Source of the DNA: Paraprevotella sp.
Lineage (GTDB): Bacteria; Bacteroidota; Bacteroidia; Bacteroidales; Bacteroidaceae
Direction of reading: 5' to 3'
NCBI GenBank assembly: GCA_017425765.1
Contig: JAFOXE010000115.1
Location: 1 to 23,341, forward strand
Length of the DNA: 23,341 nt
The notes below the pieces were generated by a model. It saw only the letters and a list, made by a program, of their open reading frames with translations. It ran no database searches and was not told where the DNA came from. Shown in pieces: positions 16,589 through 23,341 of the stretch. Numbering within the stretch: the stretch's first letter is position 1; each line of letters opens with the position of its first letter. Made by a program: the position numbers and the translations under genes.

Positions 16589-17623
16589 ATGAAGATAGGA
16601 AACATTGAGTTTGGTCCGCATCCCGTGTTTTTGGCGCCTATGGAGGATGTCACCGACATAGGCTTCCGATTGTTGTGCAAGCGTTTGGGTGCAGCCATGG
16701 TTTATTCCGAGTTTGTGGCTGCCGACGCTCTGGTACGTATGGTGAACCGAAGTTTGGAAAAGTTGAAGGTGTGCGATGAAGAGCGTCCGGTTGCTGTTCA
16801 GATTTATGGAAAAGAGCCGGGATCTGTGGCCGAGGCTGCCCGCATTGTGTACGAACAAGCCCGTCCGGATGTATTGGATCTTAATTTTGGTTGTCCGGTG
16901 AAACGCGTGGCCGGTAAAGGAGCCGGTGCCGGAATGTTGCAGAATATTCCAAAGATGCTCGAAATTACGAAGGCCGTGGTGGATGCTGTTCCGCTTCCGG
17001 TTACGGTAAAAACACGTTTGGGTTGGGATGCCGAACACAAGGTAATCACCACTCTTGCAGAGCAATTACAAGATTGTGGTATTCAAGCCCTTACTATACA
17101 CGGTAGAACTCGTGCGCAAATGTATACAGGGGAGGCCGATTGGACGTTGATTGGTGAGGTAAAGAACAATCCGCGTATTCATATTCCGATTATTGGCAAT
17201 GGCGATGTAACTTCTCCGGAGCGTGCCAAAGAGTGCTTTGAGCGATATGGTGTGGATGCGGTTATGGTGGGCAGGGCCACTTTTGGACGTCCATGGATTT
17301 TCAAGGAAATAATGGATTACCTTGAGCCAGAACATAAGTTGACCAACGAGGAGTTGCAACAGGTGGTTGAAAGTGAGTATGCTCCGCTTTCAACAGATTG
17401 GAAGATTGACGTACTGAAGGAGCAAGTGCTGCAAAGTGTGCGTAGGATAGACGAATATCGTGGTATCTTGCATATACGTAGACATTTGGCGGCCACTCCT
17501 TTGTTCAAGGGAATACCTAATTTTCGCGAAACGCGTATTGCCTTGTTGAGAGCCGAAACCGTGGAAGAATTATTTGCTATTTTAGAGCAAACACGAAGTA
17601 TAATAAAAGACACGATGGTGTAG
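16589..17623 (+). CDS. dusB: tRNA-dihydrouridine synthase (DusB type)
   Basis: This is a 344-residue FMN-dependent enzyme that reduces uridines in tRNA to dihydrouridine. The N-terminal TIM barrel shows A-P-M-E-D-V-T-D at 16-23, the catalytic-loop cysteine C102 in L-N-F-G-C-P-V, K141 in V-K-T-R-L-G-W, H171 in I-H-G-R-T-R, N-G-D at 204-206 and the phosphate-binding G-R-A-T/F-G-R at 228-234. The C-terminal helical RNA-binding domain follows (about 245-344). ATG 16589 gives the standard family start (M-K-I-G-N-I). DusB is the best subgroup, but the E. coli target positions cannot be assumed here. It is divergent from the U32 gene, another tRNA-modification candidate. The last 15 bases, including the stop, form one arm of a terminator hairpin. 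Confidence 0.93.
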   Translation: MKIGNIEFGPHPVFLAPMEDVTDIGFRLLCKRLGAAMVYSEFVAADALVRMVNRSLEKLKVCDEERPVAVQIYGKEPGSVAEAARIVYEQARPDVLDLNFGCPVKRVAGKGAGAGMLQNIPKMLEITKAVVDAVPLPVTVKTRLGWDAEHKVITTLAEQLQDCGIQALTIHGRTRAQMYTGEADWTLIGEVKNNPRIHIPIIGNGDVTSPERAKECFERYGVDAVMVGRATFGRPWIFKEIMDYLEPEHKLTNEELQQVVESEYAPLSTDWKIDVLKEQVLQSVRRIDEYRGILHIRRHLAATPLFKGIPNFRETRIALLRAETVEELFAILEQTRSIIKDTMV

Positions 17624-17645
17624 AGGACAACTACACCACCGTGTC
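17601..17645 (-). terminator. Minus-strand hairpin terminator of the sufE operon (hairpin 1 of a twin element)
   Basis: Bases 17609-17623 pair with 17631-17645 (14 of 15 pairs; A17615/C17639 mismatched) around a 7-base loop. On the minus strand the stem runs straight into TTTTATTA (17608-17601). One arm is the end of dusB with its TAG stop. Confidence 0.65.
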
Positions 17646-17657
17646 GTGGAATCAAGG

Positions 17658-17695
17658 CGAGCGTGTAGAGGTTGTCTACACGCTCGTATGTTTTT
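17658..17695 (+). terminator. Plus-strand terminator of dusB (hairpin 2 of a twin element)
   Basis: CGAGCGTGTAGA at 17658-17669 pairs perfectly with 17675-17686 around a 5-base loop, followed by TATG and five T (17691-17695). The GTGTAGA-N5-TCTACAC core and 5-base loop are the same as in the hairpin at 2715-2749. Confidence 0.8.
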
Positions 17696-17697
17696 GT

Positions 17698-18129
17698 CTA
17701 TTGTAACCCTTTGGTTTTGAACACTAAAGCATACATTTTCATTTGTTTCAGCATGGCCAATAAACCATTGCTTCGGGTGGGTGAGAGGTGCTTTCGAAGT
17801 CCGATTTTTTCGATGAAATAGAGGTCGGAGTTTAGAATTTCGTCGGGAGTGTGACCGGAGAGCACACGCACCAAAAGCGAAACGATTCCCTTTACGATGA
17901 GGGCATCACTTTCGGCTTGGAATATGATGTTGCCTTCGTCACTAAGGTCAGCTTGTAGCCACACTCTGCTCTGACATCCGTCAATCAGGTTTTGGTCGGT
18001 TTTGTATGCCTCGTCGAGCGGTTCTTGTCCGCTGCCAAGGTCAATCAACAGTTGATACTTATCCATCCAATCATCAAAGTCAGAAAATTCTTCAATGATT
18101 TCGTCTTGAATTTCGTTTATTGTGCTCAT
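17698..18129 (-). CDS. sufE: SufE-family cysteine desulfuration protein
   Basis: SufE (143 residues) accepts sulfane sulfur from the cysteine desulfurase SufS for Fe-S cluster assembly. The active-site cysteine is C52 in I-D-G-C-Q-S-R-V-W-L, the family hallmark. The later segment G-L-R-K-H-L-S-P-T-R-S-N-G at 110-122 is also conserved. Length is normal and the protein is cytoplasmic. No SufS, SufB or SufC is in the window. Its ATG overlaps the stop of the glutaminyl cyclase gene in an ATGA (18126-18129), so it is the last gene of that transcript. The stop is 12 bases from the dusB terminator hairpin, and its own terminator is the hairpin at 17609-17645. Confidence 0.93.
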   Translation of the reverse strand: MSTINEIQDEIIEEFSDFDDWMDKYQLLIDLGSGQEPLDEAYKTDQNLIDGCQSRVWLQADLSDEGNIIFQAESDALIVKGIVSLLVRVLSGHTPDEILNSDLYFIEKIGLRKHLSPTRSNGLLAMLKQMKMYALVFKTKGLQ

Positions 18130-19142
18130 AATGTTGCGTTTTCGTTATATATAAGTTGCAAGATAGTTTGGCCTACCGCCTTTAATACATTTGAATCGAT
18201 ATTGTCCGGTGTGTCGGTCACGGTATGCCATGTGGGACCGAAGTTTGACAACTCGTGGTTGGTATGGGGTACAATGTCCACACATGGTATCTTGGCAATT
18301 TCGTTCACCGGTACGTGATCGTCGGTAATATAGCCTCCTTTATGCATGGGGAAGAACCGACCATAACCTAGTTGGTGCGCCAGTTTCCAGATATGCTTCG
18401 TTTCGCTGGGTGCATAATACAGAGAATAATTTTCTTGAGCGAAGGTGGCACCACGAGCGCCTACCATATCCATAAGAACACCATAGCGTGCTCTGTATCC
18501 GGCACGATGAGGGTTGGAAGCCCAATATTGCGAGCCTAAACACCAGCTTTTTGAGGTGTCGTCTGTGTAATCTTCCCATTGTGCTACTCCATAATCCTCG
18601 GCATCAAAGCAGAAAAAGTCTACGCCCAGTTTTATGGGCATTTGTTGCAACAGTCGGGCTATCTCGAGCATTACTGCTACTCCACTAGCTCCATCATTGG
18701 CACCCATCACCGGTTTGCGGTGGTTGTTTGCGTCGGGGTCGTTGTCGGCCCATGGACGACAATCCCAATGTGCACAGAGCATGATGCGTTGAGGCTGTTC
18801 GGGATTTAGCGAAGCTATGATGTTACGTGCTTTCAGCACTTCTCCGTTGTATGCCATGAGGTCGGCCTTCTGCTCGGTAATGGTGGCACCATAGTGTGTG
18901 AAACGTTCTACCAAGTAGTTGCCACAAGCTAGATGAGCCTTTGTGTTGGGCACACGTGGCCCGAAGTTACATTGCTGTACGATGAATTGCATGGCCGAGT
19001 CTGCACAGAAAATGGGAGCAGCAGCCAGGGCTATGGTGTCGACCGTATGCACGTTTTTTTTACTTTTCCCGGTGCATCCACTGAACATGGTAGCACACGA
19101 CAAAAGTAGACAAAGTAGGGGGTATAGTTTCATTCTTCTCAT
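18126..19142 (-). CDS. Type II (mammalian-like) glutaminyl-peptide cyclotransferase, M28 fold, lipoprotein
   Basis: This is a 338-residue zinc enzyme of the M28 fold. It resembles the glutaminyl cyclases of Porphyromonas and Prevotella, which turn N-terminal Gln of exported peptides and proteins into pyroglutamate. Metal ligands by alignment are D150 (G-A-N-D-G), E182 (F-D-A-E-D) and H306 (W-H-T-V-T-D). A-H-W-D-C-R-P-W-A-D at 124-133 and H-T-N-H-E-L-S-N-F-G at 293-302 are further conserved blocks. The N-terminus is a lipoprotein signal (M-F-S-G-C, lipid-bearing C23), so it acts in the periplasm, where Sec signal cleavage often exposes Gln. Methionines 1 and 4 are both possible starts. An M28 aminopeptidase is the alternative, but the single-zinc pattern favours cyclase. 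It sits 27 bases after the amidotransferase/dipeptidase gene and overlaps sufE by 4 bases. Confidence 0.85.
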   Translation of the reverse strand: MRRMKLYPLLCLLLSCATMFSGCTGKSKKNVHTVDTIALAAAPIFCADSAMQFIVQQCNFGPRVPNTKAHLACGNYLVERFTHYGATITEQKADLMAYNGEVLKARNIIASLNPEQPQRIMLCAHWDCRPWADNDPDANNHRKPVMGANDGASGVAVMLEIARLLQQMPIKLGVDFFCFDAEDYGVAQWEDYTDDTSKSWCLGSQYWASNPHRAGYRARYGVLMDMVGARGATFAQENYSLYYAPSETKHIWKLAHQLGYGRFFPMHKGGYITDDHVPVNEIAKIPCVDIVPHTNHELSNFGPTWHTVTDTPDNIDSNVLKAVGQTILQLIYNENATL

Positions 19143-19169
19143 GTTTATTTCGTGAGTTGGCTGTGTGAG

Positions 19170-20939
19170 TTACCGGGCATTGTGTTGCACTTGCTCCATT
19201 ACACGAAGGAAGTTGCCACCCCAAATGAGGCGGATGTCTTCTTCAGAATAGCCCTCGGTAATGAGTAAGCGTGTGATGTTGATGAGTTCCGATGCCGAAG
19301 CACATCCGGGCACACCACCATCGCCGTCGAAGTCGGTTCCTATTCCTACGTGTTCGATACCCATCACCTCTACCATGTGGTTCAGGTGTTGTATGGCATC
19401 GAGGATGTTGGCCTTTTCATCGGTGCGAAGGAATCCGTGATAGAGCGTAACCTGCGCTACACCACCTTTTTGAGCGAGGGCTTTTAGTTGTTCATCGCTC
19501 AGATTTCGTGGCACATCGCATAGGGCTTTGCATGACGAGTGTGAGCATACAATAGGTGTGGAACTGAATTCGAGCGCATCGTAGAAACTGCGTTCGGAAG
19601 CATGAGAGAGGTCCACCATCATGCCTGTTCTATTCATTTCTCGTATTACTTGACGGCCGAAGTTGCTGATGCCTCCATGTTCATTTTTGCCTTTGGCAGA
19701 ATCACATATTTCGTTATCTCCGTTGTGGCACAAGGTCATATATACTACACCGCGTTGGCGAAAGTGTTCTATGCGTGACAGGTCGTTACCTATGGCATAT
19801 CCGTTTTCAAGGCCCAACATAATGGCTTTTTTCCCTTGTGTTTTTAATCGGTATAAGTCCGAAGGTGTGCGGGCGATGTCTACAACGGAACGATTTGCTC
19901 GTACCATATCCTCTATTTGATCCAAAATATGGTCGGCCTCAATAGTGGCTGCTCGGTGTGCGGCTTCACTACGTTCGCCTTGAGGCAGATAGGCCACCAT
20001 GATGCAAGAGTCAAGATGTCCTTCGTGCATCTTGTGCAAGTCCATCAGTATGCGTGGATCTCGTTCGTGAAAACAAATATTGTCTTTGAAGAGCATGGGG
20101 GTGTCGCAATGGCTGTCTAAGCTCAAAATGCAGTGGTGCAAGTTCTTGGCTGATGAGAATAATGTAGCTTCGTTTACCAACCATTGGAACAAAGGGAGCA
20201 TACAAGTATCGTTGCGAAGAACGAAACATTCGGGGTGCCATTGCACGGCCAATATGGGTTTGTGTTCGTTAGATTCCACCGCCTCGATGATGCCATCGGA
20301 CGAGGTGGCACAAACCTTAAGGTGTGGTCCGGGCGTACTGACGGCTTGGTGGTGAAAAGAGTTTACGGCCAAGACCTCAGAGTTCATGATACGATGAAGT
20401 TGAGAATCTTTGTCGATCTGCACGGTGTGTGAGGCATAACAACGATCAAGGTCTTGTGAATGTTTGAGCAGTTCATGCTCTGTACATTGCGAATAGATGT
20501 CTTGATAGAGTGTACCTTCTAAGGCTGCGGTGAGCATTTGTATGCCCCTACAAATGCCCAAAATGGGAATCTGGCGGTCGTAGGCAAGTCGTATCAAGAG
20601 CAATTCCGATAAATCGCGCTGAGGGCATATTCCGTGTAAGCCTCTAATCGGTTCCTCGCCTACAAATAGGGGATTCAGGTCGCCACCCCCTGATAATAAT
20701 AGACCATCAATGTGCTCTAAAGTATTGATGAGTGCATCATGATTTTCGTAAGGGGGGATGATTACGGGAGTACCCCCGGCACGGAGTATAGACTCATAAT
20801 ATCCTTGTGCCAACTCACAACCCTTATCGCCGAAATTCCCGGTGATGCCGATAATTGGGCGCATTTTGCCGGCAGGAAAAGCGGAATGAGTCCGTCGGTA
20901 TTGTTCGTGCCAATCAAAGTAATCCGTATTCATGACCAT
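19170..20939 (-). CDS. Fusion protein: class I glutamine amidotransferase-like (peptidase C26) + membrane dipeptidase (M19)
   Basis: This 589-residue protein has two catalytic domains. Residues about 27-258 are a PuuD/C26-type gamma-glutamyl hydrolase: G-I-T-G-N near 31-35, S-G-G-G-D at 83-87, nucleophile C130 in G-I-C-R-G, and H235/E237 in Q-W-H-P-E. Residues about 268-585 are an M19 renal-dipeptidase barrel with all expected zinc ligands: H277/D279 (D-S-H-C-D-T), E378 (G-L-E-N-G), H446 (D-L-S-H-A-S) and H467 (C-S-H-S-S), plus D536 (G-T-D-F-D-G). Neither half looks degraded. There is no signal peptide, so it is likely cytoplasmic. It could remove gamma-glutamyl groups and then split the resulting dipeptide, but substrate is inference. 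Start 20939 or 20933 (M-V-M-N-T-D) are equivalent. It lies 21 bases after an Lrp-type regulator, before the glutaminyl cyclase gene. Confidence 0.88.
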   Translation of the reverse strand: MVMNTDYFDWHEQYRRTHSAFPAGKMRPIIGITGNFGDKGCELAQGYYESILRAGGTPVIIPPYENHDALINTLEHIDGLLLSGGGDLNPLFVGEEPIRGLHGICPQRDLSELLLIRLAYDRQIPILGICRGIQMLTAALEGTLYQDIYSQCTEHELLKHSQDLDRCYASHTVQIDKDSQLHRIMNSEVLAVNSFHHQAVSTPGPHLKVCATSSDGIIEAVESNEHKPILAVQWHPECFVLRNDTCMLPLFQWLVNEATLFSSAKNLHHCILSLDSHCDTPMLFKDNICFHERDPRILMDLHKMHEGHLDSCIMVAYLPQGERSEAAHRAATIEADHILDQIEDMVRANRSVVDIARTPSDLYRLKTQGKKAIMLGLENGYAIGNDLSRIEHFRQRGVVYMTLCHNGDNEICDSAKGKNEHGGISNFGRQVIREMNRTGMMVDLSHASERSFYDALEFSSTPIVCSHSSCKALCDVPRNLSDEQLKALAQKGGVAQVTLYHGFLRTDEKANILDAIQHLNHMVEVMGIEHVGIGTDFDGDGGVPGCASASELINITRLLITEGYSEEDIRLIWGGNFLRVMEQVQHNAR

Positions 20940-20960
20940 GAGTAAGGTATTTTTTGTTGC

Positions 20961-21434
20961 TTATATCGTAGTTTCGGCTTGTCCGATGGGTACTTCTTTC
21001 TTGATGCTCTGCTTCAGTGAGATAAGTGTTTCTGTGGCAATTACACCTGGAATTTCCTGAATCTTGTTGTTGAGCAACTCCATAAGGTGTGCATTGTCGC
21101 GTGCATACAGTTTGGTGAGCATGGTGTACGGACCGGTTGTGAAATGACATTCTACAATCTCGGGTATCTTCTTTAGTTCCTCTACTACGTGTTTATACAT
21201 GGAGCCCTTCTCCAAGGTGATACCCATATAGGTACATGTGCTGTAGCCTAAACTACTTGGGTTTACATGATATCCTGAACCAATAATCACTCCCATGTCA
21301 ATCAGACGTTGTACGCGTTGGTGAATGGCTGCTCGTGACACGCCGCACTCCTCGGCTACATCCTTAAATGGGATTCTAGCATTGCCTGAAATAATTTCCA
21401 AAATCTTCTTGTCCAGATTATCTATTTTTTCCAT
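20961..21434 (-). CDS. Lrp/AsnC family transcriptional regulator
   Basis: This 157-residue regulator has an N-terminal winged HTH: L-D-K-K-I-L at 7-12, I-P-F-K-D-V-A-E-E-C-G-V-S-R-A-A-I-H-Q-R at 21-40, and R-L-I-D-M-G-V-I at 43-50. The C-terminal RAM ligand-binding/oligomerisation domain covers about 65-143, with G-P-Y-T-M-L at 101-106. Lrp/AsnC proteins sense amino acids and often control the operon they head. Here the next genes concern gamma-glutamyl and dipeptide hydrolysis, so an amino-acid or dipeptide signal is plausible (inference). A -7 box lies about 40 bases upstream. The region between this gene and the FKBP terminator (21435-21514) is A/T-rich and could hold its autoregulatory site. 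Confidence 0.92.
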   Translation of the reverse strand: MEKIDNLDKKILEIISGNARIPFKDVAEECGVSRAAIHQRVQRLIDMGVIIGSGYHVNPSSLGYSTCTYMGITLEKGSMYKHVVEELKKIPEIVECHFTTGPYTMLTKLYARDNAHLMELLNNKIQEIPGVIATETLISLKQSIKKEVPIGQAETTI

Positions 21435-21474
21435 TTTTATATGTTTTTAGGTTTAGATGTTAGTTTAACGATAG

Positions 21475-21482
21475 CAAATATA
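21475..21482 (-). promoter_or_regulatory. Predicted -7 promoter box for the Lrp operon
   Basis: The minus strand reads TATATTTG followed by C, an exact TAnnTTTG match. Expected transcription start is near 21468, a leader of about 34 bases to ATG 21434. No clear -33 element is seen. Confidence 0.45.
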
Positions 21483-21514
21483 TATAATTATTCGGATGTA
21501 CGTGTCATTTTATC

Positions 21515-21555
21515 AAAAAAAGGGCGTCAATGTTATTACATGACGCCCTTTTTTT
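21515..21555 (-). terminator. Bidirectional-looking terminator after the FKBP genes
   Basis: Seven A plus GGGCGTCA (21515-21529) pair perfectly over 15 bases with TGACGCCC plus seven T (21541-21555) around an 11-base loop. It lies 12 bases beyond the FKBP stop at 21568 and insulates that operon from the Lrp operon. The symmetric A/T runs allow action on both strands. Confidence 0.85.
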
Positions 21556-21567
21556 GATGTTTTGTTG

Positions 21568-22470
21568 TTATTTTTCTATTTCTATCAGCTCCACAACAAA
21601 GATTAGTGCTGAAAATGGTTTAATATTACCAACTTCTCTATCGCCGTAGGCCAACTCTTGAGGGATGAATATTTCCCATTTAGAGCCTACTGGCATGTGT
21701 GTAAGCGCCTCGGAATATCCTTCGATAACTAGGTTACAGCCGAAGGTGGTGGGCTGATTTCGCTTATACGAACTGTCGAAGATTGTACCGTCTATCAATC
21801 GTCCTTCGTAGTGCACTTTGACTTTTGATGTAGCGGTTGGGATTTCGCCTTTGCCTTTGCGAAGCACTTTATACTGCACCCCGCAAGGAAGAGTTCGTAC
21901 ACTATCTTTCTTGGCATTTGCTTTTAAAAAGTCTTGCCCTTGCTTTAGATTGTCACCATATTTACGCTCCATCTTCACCTTATTATAATAGTCCATTTGT
22001 TTCTTGGCGATGTGGTTGGCGCTATCTATAGATATTGTGGTGTTTTGGCCAGCAATTCCATCGCGGAAACCGAGGATGAATTTATCGTTAACAAGGACGG
22101 AAGAAGTGTCGCTGTCGGTGATTTTTTTGTTGAGAGATGGAATGATTTGTTGTTCCACTTGCTCTCTAATTTTCAATCCGGCGCAGTAGGCAATGAGTTT
22201 TTTGTGTTTTTCGGTTTGGTTGGCCACGTCGAAACCTTTCAAGAAATTTGTAAGGAAAGCGAGGTCCATACCCATGTTTCGCACTAGATATTCTGTCAAT
22301 CCTTGGGTGTTGGCCATTCCGAATGCATAACTGAAGTCGGCGGCCGGAATGGTGTCTACCACCACTACTTCCGCTTTCTTGGTCTTCTTGTCTTTCTTCT
22401 TGACCTTAGCACCGCTGGTGAGGCACACCAGCAGCACTAAAGGAAGAAGTATGTATCTTAATCCGCGCAT
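21568..22470 (-). CDS. FKBP-type peptidyl-prolyl cis-trans isomerase, exported (copy 1)
   Basis: This 300-residue protein has a signal peptide (about 1-20, L-T-S-G/A) and a lysine-rich linker (22-32). An FKBP N-terminal helical domain follows (about 40-195), then one FKBP domain (about 205-298). Active-site positions visible are Y221 (V-H-Y-E-G), F231-D232 (I-F-D-S-S), V248-I249 and Y275 (L-A-Y-G). The residue at the floor of the pocket, normally Trp in FKBP12, is Tyr252 (V-I-E-G-Y) here. It should act as a periplasmic foldase or chaperone for exported proteins. It begins 7 bases after the related gene at 22478-23341, with which it shares long identical blocks in the FKBP domain, so the two are tandem duplicates in one operon ended by the hairpin at 21515-21555. 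Confidence 0.92.
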   Translation of the reverse strand: MRGLRYILLPLVLLVCLTSGAKVKKKDKKTKKAEVVVVDTIPAADFSYAFGMANTQGLTEYLVRNMGMDLAFLTNFLKGFDVANQTEKHKKLIAYCAGLKIREQVEQQIIPSLNKKITDSDTSSVLVNDKFILGFRDGIAGQNTTISIDSANHIAKKQMDYYNKVKMERKYGDNLKQGQDFLKANAKKDSVRTLPCGVQYKVLRKGKGEIPTATSKVKVHYEGRLIDGTIFDSSYKRNQPTTFGCNLVIEGYSEALTHMPVGSKWEIFIPQELAYGDREVGNIKPFSALIFVVELIEIEK

Positions 22471-22477
22471 TTGCCGA

Positions 22478-23341
22478 TTACTTTTCGATGCTCAAGAGCT
22501 CGATGGTAAATGTAAGTGCAGAGAAAGGCTTAATGGTTCCTGCTTCGCGATCGCCATAGGCCTGGTCTTGTGGGATGTAAACAATCCATTTAGATCCAAC
22601 AGGCATGTGGGTTAATGCGTTGGTCCAACCAGCAATTACTTGGTTGCAGCGGAAGGTGGTAGGATCGTTACGTTGGATAGAGCTATCGAAGATGGTGCCG
22701 TCGATAAGCTTACCTTCATAGTGAACTTTTACCTTTGACTCGGCGGTTGGAATTTCGCCCTTACCTTCCACTAATACTTCATAATATACTCCGTTCTCAA
22801 GTTGCTTGATGCCCTCTTTCTTAGAGATTGAATCCATATATGCCTCGCAAGCTATCTTGTTAGGAGCATAAGCTCTTTCAAGGTTTTCTTTCTTGATTCT
22901 TGGCATATTAACGTCGGCATATTTTACAGCTTCTTCAGCAGTCATGATGGTAGTCTTGCCGGTAACACCTTCGCCGAAACCAGCCATGAAGTTCTTCATG
23001 CTAATGGTTTGGCTAGAATCTTGACCAAACAACTCTTGGTTGTAGCCGGTGATGATACGGTTGGTGATTTGTTGTCCGATTTGCAAACCTGCATAGTAAG
23101 CTGCAGCTTCTTTATCGTCACTGCTATTAACACTTTCGTTTAGTCCCTTCATGAAAGCGTTGATGTATGTTGTGTCTACACCCATTCCGCGAGTTAAGTA
23201 ATCCTTAAGACCTTGGGTGTTGGCCTTTTTCTGCGCTAGAGCCTCCTTAACGGCTTGGTTGGCTTTGGCAGCCTCGATACGCAACATCTTTGCACGCTCG
23301 CGCTTTGAGAGTGCGGCAGTATCGACCTTTACCGAGTCTGC
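22478..23341 (-). CDS. FKBP-type peptidyl-prolyl cis-trans isomerase (copy 2), 5' end outside window
   Basis: 287 residues are visible. The frame stays open to the window edge upstream of the internal ATG at 23287, so the true start and signal peptide lie outside. It has the same layout as its downstream neighbour: the helical N-terminal domain (N-T-Q-G-L-K-D-Y-L, then Y-Y-A-G-L-Q-I-G-Q-Q) and a C-terminal FKBP domain with V-H-Y-E-G, I-F-D-S-S, V-I-A-G-W and Q-A-Y-G-D. Unlike copy 1 it keeps the usual pocket tryptophan. The visible N-terminal part is charged and alanine-rich. It is probably an exported foldase, with export inferred from the neighbour. The 7-base gap to copy 1 implies co-transcription. 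Confidence 0.9.
   Translation of the reverse strand, partial: ADSVKVDTAALSKRERAKMLRIEAAKANQAVKEALAQKKANTQGLKDYLTRGMGVDTTYINAFMKGLNESVNSSDDKEAAAYYAGLQIGQQITNRIITGYNQELFGQDSSQTISMKNFMAGFGEGVTGKTTIMTAEEAVKYADVNMPRIKKENLERAYAPNKIACEAYMDSISKKEGIKQLENGVYYEVLVEGKGEIPTAESKVKVHYEGKLIDGTIFDSSIQRNDPTTFRCNQVIAGWTNALTHMPVGSKWIVYIPQDQAYGDREAGTIKPFSALTFTIELLSIEK

Noticed and set aside
16504..16698. Upstream start of the U32 frame at 16698
   Set aside because: It would cross the divergent promoters and the first 110 bases of dusB; family alignment begins at MKRED (16503).

Overview
The window looks like chromosomal DNA of a Bacteroidales bacterium, probably of the Prevotella type. Evidence: TAnnTTTG promoter -7 boxes of the Bacteroidetes sigma factor, weak or absent Shine-Dalgarno sequences, and family-typical proteins (a prolyl tripeptidyl peptidase-like S9 enzyme, a mammalian-type glutaminyl cyclase, a DUF2723 membrane glycosyltransferase, a FISUMP-domain secreted protein, tandem periplasmic FKBPs). 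The genus is inference. I see no mobile element, CRISPR array, rRNA or tRNA, and no gene-free stretch longer than about 165 bases.

Layout. (1) 1-2642, + strand: the 3' part of a PI-PLC-like phospholipase, a small secreted FISUMP protein and a gluconate 5-dehydrogenase, each followed by its own hairpin terminator or terminator cluster. (2) 2772-7747, - strand: a DUF2723 glycosyltransferase-like membrane protein, a polysaccharide deacetylase and the queuosine enzyme QueG, tightly spaced in one operon. (3) 7903-15178, - strand: cysE, a THUMP RNA methyltransferase, an S9 prolyl peptidase, purD, an unknown polytopic membrane protein and a YqaA/DedA protein, all close or overlapping. (4) 15253-17623: a U32 (TrhP-like) gene and dusB, divergent from a 79-86 bp region with two facing promoters. 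(5) 17698-21434, - strand: Lrp/AsnC regulator, a fused glutamine-amidotransferase/M19 dipeptidase, a glutaminyl cyclase lipoprotein and sufE. (6) 21568-23341, - strand: two tandem FKBP-type prolyl isomerases, the upstream one cut by the window edge.

Themes. Four RNA-modification enzymes (QueG, THUMP methyltransferase, U32/TrhP-like, DusB) lie in about 15 kb among peptide-handling enzymes (S9 prolyl peptidase, gamma-glutamyl hydrolase-like/dipeptidase fusion, glutaminyl cyclase) and periplasmic foldases, which fits a peptide-using anaerobe. I find no wholly new system. The most unusual items are the amidotransferase-dipeptidase fusion in an Lrp-headed operon, a twin-hairpin element with a shared GTGTAGA/TCTACAC core at both convergent gene junctions, apparently leaderless divergent promoters at U32/dusB, and a palindrome over the predicted cysE start of transcription.
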